This document shows positions 59,490 through 64,000 of a stretch of DNA of 64,000 nucleotides, one piece after another (within the stretch, counting starts at the first letter, position 1; every line of letters starts with the position of its first letter). Below the pieces are notes generated by a model. It made no database searches. It was not told where the DNA came from and worked only from the letters and a program-made list of their open reading frames with translations. The translations under genes and the position numbers were made by a program. Source of the stretch: Xylanibacter rarus (lineage in GTDB: Bacteria > Bacteroidota > Bacteroidia > Bacteroidales > Bacteroidaceae); contig NZ_LFQU01000001.1 in NCBI RefSeq assembly GCF_001275135.1, positions 372,001 to 436,000 on the forward strand, given 5' to 3'.

Positions 59490-60812
59490 ATGGAAAAACA
59501 ATGGATAGAAGATCTCAGAAAACGATTTGACGACAGAAAGGCTCCCGTTCCGGAAGGCTTGTGGGATGATATTGAGTCTGCCATGGCCGAGGCAGGTGCT
59601 GATGCCGTAGACAGTAGCACAGGCAAGCGCCGGGCACGCATCGTTCCTCTCTGGGGGCGATGGTCTGCCGCAGCTGCCGTTTGTGCCGCCTTGGTTGTCG
59701 GTCTGGTTAAGTATAGTCAGCCTGCACCTACTGAGCTGGCGTCTGTGGGCAGTGCGCCTCACAAGTCGGCTGACGTTTCTGCCGCAAAGTCTTCAGATAA
59801 TGTTGCTTATGAATCTGCGTCTACAGATGAAGCCGGCGATGCCGTACAGCCCGCGCTGTCTAGGCTAAAGGCCGGAGTGGCAGCTGTAGTTGAGAGAGCA
59901 AAAGAGCGTGCTGCCGTAGACAGCGTAAGGGTAGAGACTGCTGGCGAAAACCTCGTGGCTGATGCCGGTGTGGCCGCAGATAAAGAAAACAAAGCTGCTG
60001 AAACAGCAAAGAAGGAGGTGTCTGTAGTGAGACATCAGCCTTCCGGCCGCAGACAGTCGCCTTATCGTGCAGACAATGATGACCTGCTGGCTGTCAGTTC
60101 GCACAAGCGTCATGACTCAGGCGTGTCGGTAGGCGTATATGGTGCCAACTTCATGTCTATTGGAGGCACTTCTAATGGCGGCATGATGTCTCAGCAGCAG
60201 ATGAACGCTTACGTTGATCCGGTTCTGAACAAGGATTTTGTCATGCTTACATCTATGAACGACAACCTCAGAGCCGCCGAGACAGAGGAGAACGAGGTGA
60301 AGGTTAAACACCGCCAGCCCGTCAGACTCGGTATGTCTGTGCGTTTCAAGTTGCTTGACAGACTTGGCGTGGAGACTGGTATGAGCTATTCTTATCTGTC
60401 GTCTGACATTGCTTCAGGTGATGATGAAGGCGGATTCCGCACAGAGCAGAAACTTCATTATGTAGGTATACCTTTGGGTGTGAACTATGATATCTGGAAG
60501 ACTGACTTCCTCGAGGTTTATGCCTCTGCCGGCACCATGGCCGAGTTTTGCGTTTCAGGCCGTTCGAGCACGGAGTATGTTTCAGACCAGACAATAATGA
60601 AGCGCACTGAGACCGACATGAAAGACAGCAGGCCGCAGTGGTCGGTGAATGCTGCCGCAGGTGTGCAGTACAACTTCAGCAACCTTCTGGGTCTGTATGT
60701 GGAGCCGGGTGTAAGTTATTATTTCGATAACGGCAGCAGCGTGTCTAACATATATAAGGACAAGCCGTTTAACTTTAATCTTAATTTGGGTCTAAGGTTT
60801 ACCATAAGATAG
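59490..60812 (+). CDS. Envelope-spanning anti-sigma / outer-membrane beta-barrel protein (Dma-like)
   Basis: A 440-residue fusion. Residues about 1-40 form a cytoplasmic, acidic helical segment (MEKQWIEDLRKRFDDRKAPV), expected to hold the sigma factor. One TM helix follows (about 57-72, AAAAVCAALVVGLVKY), then a long Ala/Glu/Lys-rich periplasmic linker (about 75-205), and a C-terminal eight-strand-like OmpA/porin beta-barrel (about 205-440, ending FNFNLNLGLRFTIR). I recall such proteins as dual membrane-spanning anti-sigma factors (Dma) of Bacteroides. It is 3 bp after the sigma gene. The linker is long enough, if extended, to reach the outer membrane. Confidence 0.8.
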   Translation: MEKQWIEDLRKRFDDRKAPVPEGLWDDIESAMAEAGADAVDSSTGKRRARIVPLWGRWSAAAAVCAALVVGLVKYSQPAPTELASVGSAPHKSADVSAAKSSDNVAYESASTDEAGDAVQPALSRLKAGVAAVVERAKERAAVDSVRVETAGENLVADAGVAADKENKAAETAKKEVSVVRHQPSGRRQSPYRADNDDLLAVSSHKRHDSGVSVGVYGANFMSIGGTSNGGMMSQQQMNAYVDPVLNKDFVMLTSMNDNLRAAETEENEVKVKHRQPVRLGMSVRFKLLDRLGVETGMSYSYLSSDIASGDDEGGFRTEQKLHYVGIPLGVNYDIWKTDFLEVYASAGTMAEFCVSGRSSTEYVSDQTIMKRTETDMKDSRPQWSVNAAAGVQYNFSNLLGLYVEPGVSYYFDNGSSVSNIYKDKPFNFNLNLGLRFTIR

Positions 60813-60823
60813 TTGCAGACATA

Positions 60824-61096
60824 ATGTTTACAGTTATTTTGGTCATGCTTTCAGGCATGCTTTTAGGGCGCTTGCTGCGTAACCGCCGCATGGCGTTTTT
60901 GCCCCGCGTTGTAATGTTCCTTATATGGGTGCTTCTGTTTCTGCTTGGAGTAGAGGTGGGAGCAAACCCCGAGATAATACGTAATTTGAAGTCGCTTGGC
61001 GTCGAGGCTTTTGTCCTTGCAGTGGCAGGCACGTTGGGCAGTGCCGTTCTGGCATGGGCTTTATGGCGTTATGCAGAAAGGAGCGGTGAGCGATGA
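60824..61096 (+). CDS. LysO-like lysine exporter, N-terminal half
   Basis: A 90-residue membrane protein with three TM helices, matching the N-terminal part of LysO (YbjE, DUF340). Family LysO is usually one chain of about 300 residues; here the chain is split in two genes that overlap by 4 bp (ATGA at 61093-61096). The two parts presumably form one exporter of lysine or its toxic analogues. The gene begins 12 bp after the anti-sigma gene, so it may belong to the sigma operon. Confidence 0.78.
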   Translation: MFTVILVMLSGMLLGRLLRNRRMAFLPRVVMFLIWVLLFLLGVEVGANPEIIRNLKSLGVEAFVLAVAGTLGSAVLAWALWRYAERSGER

Positions 61097-61698
61097 GAGA
61101 CAGTCTTATTATCGTCGGCTTTTTTGTGCTGGGTATAGTCTTCGGCATGAACGACATTCTCCCCGACTCGTTGGTGGGCAATAGCAGCGTCAGCTTTGGT
61201 GCTTTGTGCGCCCTGATGTTTTTTGTAGGTGTCAGCGTAGGCAGCGACTCTAAGATATTCGCCAGCATACGTTCGGTCAATCCGCGGCTTATGCTTCTGC
61301 CTCTTATGACCATTGTAGGCACCCTAGCAGGCACCGCTGCAGCTTCATTCCTGTTTCCGCGCCACGGCTTTACCGACTGTCTTGCTGTCGGTTCGGGGTT
61401 CGGCTATTATTCATTGTCAAGCATATTCATCACAGAATATCGTGGAGCTGAGCTGGGCACGGTGGCTCTCCTTGCTAATATCTCGCGTGAACTTATAGCT
61501 CTCCTTTGTGCTCCTTTGCTGGTTAAGTTCTTCGGAAAACTTGCTCCTATTTCTGCCGGTGGAGCCACGACGATGGACACCACTTTGCCTATAATATTGC
61601 GCTATTCAGGCCAGCAGTTTGTCATGCTGTCTGTATTTCACGGTTTCTTGGTTGATTTCAGTGTGCCGTTCCTGGTGACATTCTTCTGCTCTATATAA
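61093..61698 (+). CDS. LysO family lysine exporter, C-terminal half
   Basis: A 201-residue inner-membrane protein with about six TM helices, corresponding to the C-terminal part of LysO. The family motif GSGFGYYSLSSIFITEYRGAELGTVALLANISRELIALLCAPLL (positions about 98-141) is clear, including conserved Glu in the membrane region and TTMDTTLPIILRYSG. It exports lysine in E. coli; the same role here is inferred. It overlaps the N-terminal half gene by 4 bp. The repeat element copy 3 follows. Confidence 0.85.
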   Translation: MRDSLIIVGFFVLGIVFGMNDILPDSLVGNSSVSFGALCALMFFVGVSVGSDSKIFASIRSVNPRLMLLPLMTIVGTLAGTAAASFLFPRHGFTDCLAVGSGFGYYSLSSIFITEYRGAELGTVALLANISRELIALLCAPLLVKFFGKLAPISAGGATTMDTTLPIILRYSGQQFVMLSVFHGFLVDFSVPFLVTFFCSI

Positions 61699-61763
61699 TA
61701 TAATGTACTGGTATTGTGGTGCAGTGGCAGAGTGCATGTTCTGACTTTGCCAGTTATGCATGC

Positions 61764-62125
61764 TGCAATATGTGGTCTTTTGGATTCTGATTGACGGCTT
61801 ATTGCCTGCTGATATGCCACATATTGCAATGCAAGATGCCTGCTCCTGCGTGTACGGCATGATTCATAAAAAGTTTTTCTTAGAAACTCGTAACTTATCA
61901 CAATTGTCCTTAATTCACTAATATTCAATGCTTTAGCGTGTGATGAGTTGAATACTCAACTCGTCACATCATCATAATCCTGCTGTTTTTATATACGTAA
62001 AATACGTATCCGGTTTTACAGCGTGATGAGTTGGCACAACAACTCGTCACGCTGTAACTCATTGAAGATTATTGCGTTACGTGTCAATGTGATGAGTGAT
62101 GAGTTTTTTTGAAAAAATTGTTTTG
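61764..62125. repeat. Palindromic dispersed element, copy 3
   Basis: Core 61884-62106: outer arms AAACTCGTAACTTATCACA (61884-61902) and TGTGATGAGTGATGAGTTT (62088-62106), 16 of 19 paired plus two G-T. Inner hairpins: 61939-61968 (13-bp stem with one G-T, loop ATAC) and 62018-62055 (16-bp stem with one G-T, loop GCACAA). Left of the core is a TGCAATATGTGG (61764-61775) / CCACATATTGCA (61817-61828) inverted repeat, like the one in copy 1. It fills most of the 656-bp gap before the pectate lyase gene and contains no gene. Flank words of copies 1 and 2 are absent here. Confidence 0.8.
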
Positions 62126-62354
62126 CCGATCGGCACAAAATATGTGCATAATGTTTAGATGTATTGGTTGAAAATAGTTCATAAGACTTGATGGATTAAA
62201 AAATGTTAATAGCATGGAACTGCTTTCCAAAGTGTGATTACAACACTTATGCGTAATCGTTATATTTATGATTTGTCTATTATTATGGCTATATCGCCGT
62301 TAAAATGAAGCAAGTCTTATTATATAAATATAAATTATTAACTTTATTAATCTT

Positions 62355-64000
62355 ATGAAAAAACATTTGCTAATAGGCGCTTCTTTGTGTGCGTTGAGTT
62401 TGTCAGCGCAGGCACAGCGTATCGACTTTGATAACGCTCCGCTTAATCCCGGGCGCGACACCGAGGACAAATATATCGGATGGACAGTAGATAAGGCAGT
62501 TGCTGACACTCTTACAGACATTGAAGTGCCGGGCGACGAAACCCGCAAACTGACACTTGTTGTCAACTGTGGCGACCAGTCGGTTACAAACAGAACTCTG
62601 AAATCTAACTGGTGGAAAGACGGAGTGAACAAGCATTCTAAGCTTGTAGGCGACTGTGTGGCTGTATATGGATTTGATTCTGACGGCAACACTCCTCAGC
62701 TTACAACGGAGAGTGCTACTATGAACCTTGTCTTTAAGGGACTTTCAGCCGGCAGCCACTCCTTGTTGGCATATCTCAATGTTACTGACGGCAATATCTC
62801 TTCGGTAGCACCGATTGACGTGCTGGTGGATGGCGTAAAGGTTGCCGAAAATATAATAATGTCGTCAAGGGCTGAAAGCCCGTCTGCCAGCGGACAGGCT
62901 TATATAACGTTTAATGCCGTTGAGGGTGCTGACGTAACTGTAAGTTTTGTGTCAAAGCCAGAGGCTGGTGTTACGTATGGTACTTCCGGAATATTCCTCA
63001 GCGGTATTGTGCTGGATGAGTCGAATCCTAATTCAACGGCTTTAGATCCTTATCCCGTAAATCTCGACTATCATGTTGATGCAGACAATGGTTCGCTCAC
63101 ACTGAGGTGGACTAAAGCGCCGATAGCAGTCAGCAGCGTTGTATATATGGGCACATCAGCCGATCAGCTGGTGAAGGTCGGCGAGACAAATGATGATTTT
63201 TACACAGTAAGCAACCTCTCTGCCGCCGAGTCGGCACTTAACACATACTATTGGCGTGTTGACGAGATCGATGCCGAAGGTAACGCCTATCCGAGTGATG
63301 TATGGTCGTTCCGTCCGCGCCGCATAGCATTCCCCGGAGCCGAAGGATATGGAAAGTATGCTATCGGAGGTCGTGGCGGAAGTGTTTATCATGTAACGTC
63401 TCTTGAAGATTATTCTGCTGAAGAGGCTCCTGTTCCAGGCACTTTCAGATATGGACTTACTGAAGTTGACGGTCCTCGTACTATAGTATTCGATGTTTCC
63501 GGAACAATCAACCTTAAGTCTCGTCTGACATGTTCTGACCCATACGTTACCATCGCAGGACAGACAGCTCCCGGCAAAGGTATCCTTTTCCGTGGTGCTC
63601 CTATCGGTGTGGCAAGCGACGGCATCACACGCTTTGTCCGTATGCGCCGTGGATATCATAATGACGATGTGGCTGATCAGGCAAAAGGACTCGACGGTCT
63701 TGGTATGGCCGGCAACAATAATGCGATAATGGACCACTGCTCTGTAGGATGGACCATCGACGAGGCTTTCAGTTCGCGCAATGCCAAGAACATCACATTG
63801 CAGCGCACTCTTATCTCTGAAGCCCTCAACGTGGCAAATCATCCTAATTATGGTCCAGGTGCGGCACACGGATATGCTGCTACCATTGGCGGCGACACTG
63901 CCACTTATCACCATAACCTTCTTGTTCATAACGAAGGACGCAACTGGAGTTTGAGCGGCGGACTTGACGGAGCCGGAAGTTATGCCGGACATCATGACGT
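62355..64000 (+). CDS. Pectate lyase family 1 (PL1) enzyme, 3' end beyond window
   Basis: An open frame from the ATG at 62355 to the window end (548 codons and more). A signal peptide (MKKHLLIGASLCALSLSAQA) is followed by carbohydrate-binding-like and fibronectin-type domains (about 20-315), including VVYMGTSADQLVKVGE. The catalytic PL1 domain begins about residue 320 with FPGAEGYGKYAIGGRGGS, then FDVSGTINLKSRLTCSDPYV, IAGQTAPGKGILFRGAPIGV, MDHCSVGWTIDEAFSSRN and LNVANHPNYGPGAAHGYAA. It would cleave pectin by beta-elimination, at the cell surface or in the periplasm. The 5' gap has no clear promoter. Confidence 0.88.
   Translation, partial: MKKHLLIGASLCALSLSAQAQRIDFDNAPLNPGRDTEDKYIGWTVDKAVADTLTDIEVPGDETRKLTLVVNCGDQSVTNRTLKSNWWKDGVNKHSKLVGDCVAVYGFDSDGNTPQLTTESATMNLVFKGLSAGSHSLLAYLNVTDGNISSVAPIDVLVDGVKVAENIIMSSRAESPSASGQAYITFNAVEGADVTVSFVSKPEAGVTYGTSGIFLSGIVLDESNPNSTALDPYPVNLDYHVDADNGSLTLRWTKAPIAVSSVVYMGTSADQLVKVGETNDDFYTVSNLSAAESALNTYYWRVDEIDAEGNAYPSDVWSFRPRRIAFPGAEGYGKYAIGGRGGSVYHVTSLEDYSAEEAPVPGTFRYGLTEVDGPRTIVFDVSGTINLKSRLTCSDPYVTIAGQTAPGKGILFRGAPIGVASDGITRFVRMRRGYHNDDVADQAKGLDGLGMAGNNNAIMDHCSVGWTIDEAFSSRNAKNITLQRTLISEALNVANHPNYGPGAAHGYAATIGGDTATYHHNLLVHNEGRNWSLSGGLDGAGSYAGHHD

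Noticed and set aside
61725-61800. Possible tRNA-like segment after lysO
   Set aside because: No T-loop GTTCGA motif and no cloverleaf pairing could be drawn; the segment is the left part of repeat copy 3.

Overview
This window comes from a member of the Bacteroidota, most likely order Bacteroidales and Prevotella-like. The reasons are: promoters of the TTTG / TAnnTTTG (-33/-7) type; starts without strong Shine-Dalgarno sequences; and families typical of that group (Mfa/FimB fimbrial lipoproteins, DUF3575, DUF3868, DUF4492 with cydAB, DUF4831, NigD-like lipoproteins, an ECF sigma factor paired with an envelope-spanning anti-sigma/beta-barrel protein, PL1 pectate lyase). No rRNA or tRNA gene was recognised. 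All family names are from memory of family features; no database was searched.

Layout. 1-4.2 kb is a minus-strand run: MATE transporter, cytidylate-kinase-like protein, phosphodiesterase, dTDP-glucose 4,6-dehydratase and a small sigma-like protein. 4.9-11.5 kb is a plus-strand housekeeping run: secreted subtilase, exodeoxyribonuclease VII (xseA, xseB), branched-chain aminotransferase, tRNA m7G methyltransferase, MFS transporter. 12.2-29.3 kb is a fimbrial locus: a frameshifted DUF3575 gene, a DUF3868/OmpA-like protein, a major fimbrillin, an Mfa2/FimB anchor, a minor fimbrillin and a giant 3,666-residue protein with eight beta-helix modules that could be the tip adhesin. Related copies of a roughly 0.5-kb palindromic element lie on both sides of this locus in the same orientation. 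30.4-41 kb holds Mrp, an efflux operon (coiled-coil protein, TolC, HlyD, two ABC-2 permeases) and the cytochrome bd operon.

41.1-55.2 kb holds pgeF, obgE, adk and hpt, which are normally contiguous in Bacteroidales. Here they are split between obgE and adk by about 11 kb carrying a type I restriction-modification system (hsdR, hsdM, a DUF1016 nuclease, hsdS), a tyrosine recombinase and silent hsdS cassettes. A 53-bp perfect inverted repeat and shorter ones (26 and 21 bp) link the active and silent hsdS copies, so the locus should switch DNA specificity by inversion.

55.3-64 kb carries the NAD(P)H-hydrate repair enzyme, a DUF4831 protein, a NigD-like lipoprotein, an ECF sigma factor with a probable dual-membrane-spanning anti-sigma partner, a split LysO lysine exporter, a third copy of the palindromic element, and the start of a pectate lyase that runs off the window.

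The most unusual items are the palindromic element family, whose stem differences are mostly G-U compatible on the plus strand, the hsdS inversion locus inside a core operon, and the giant modular adhesin.
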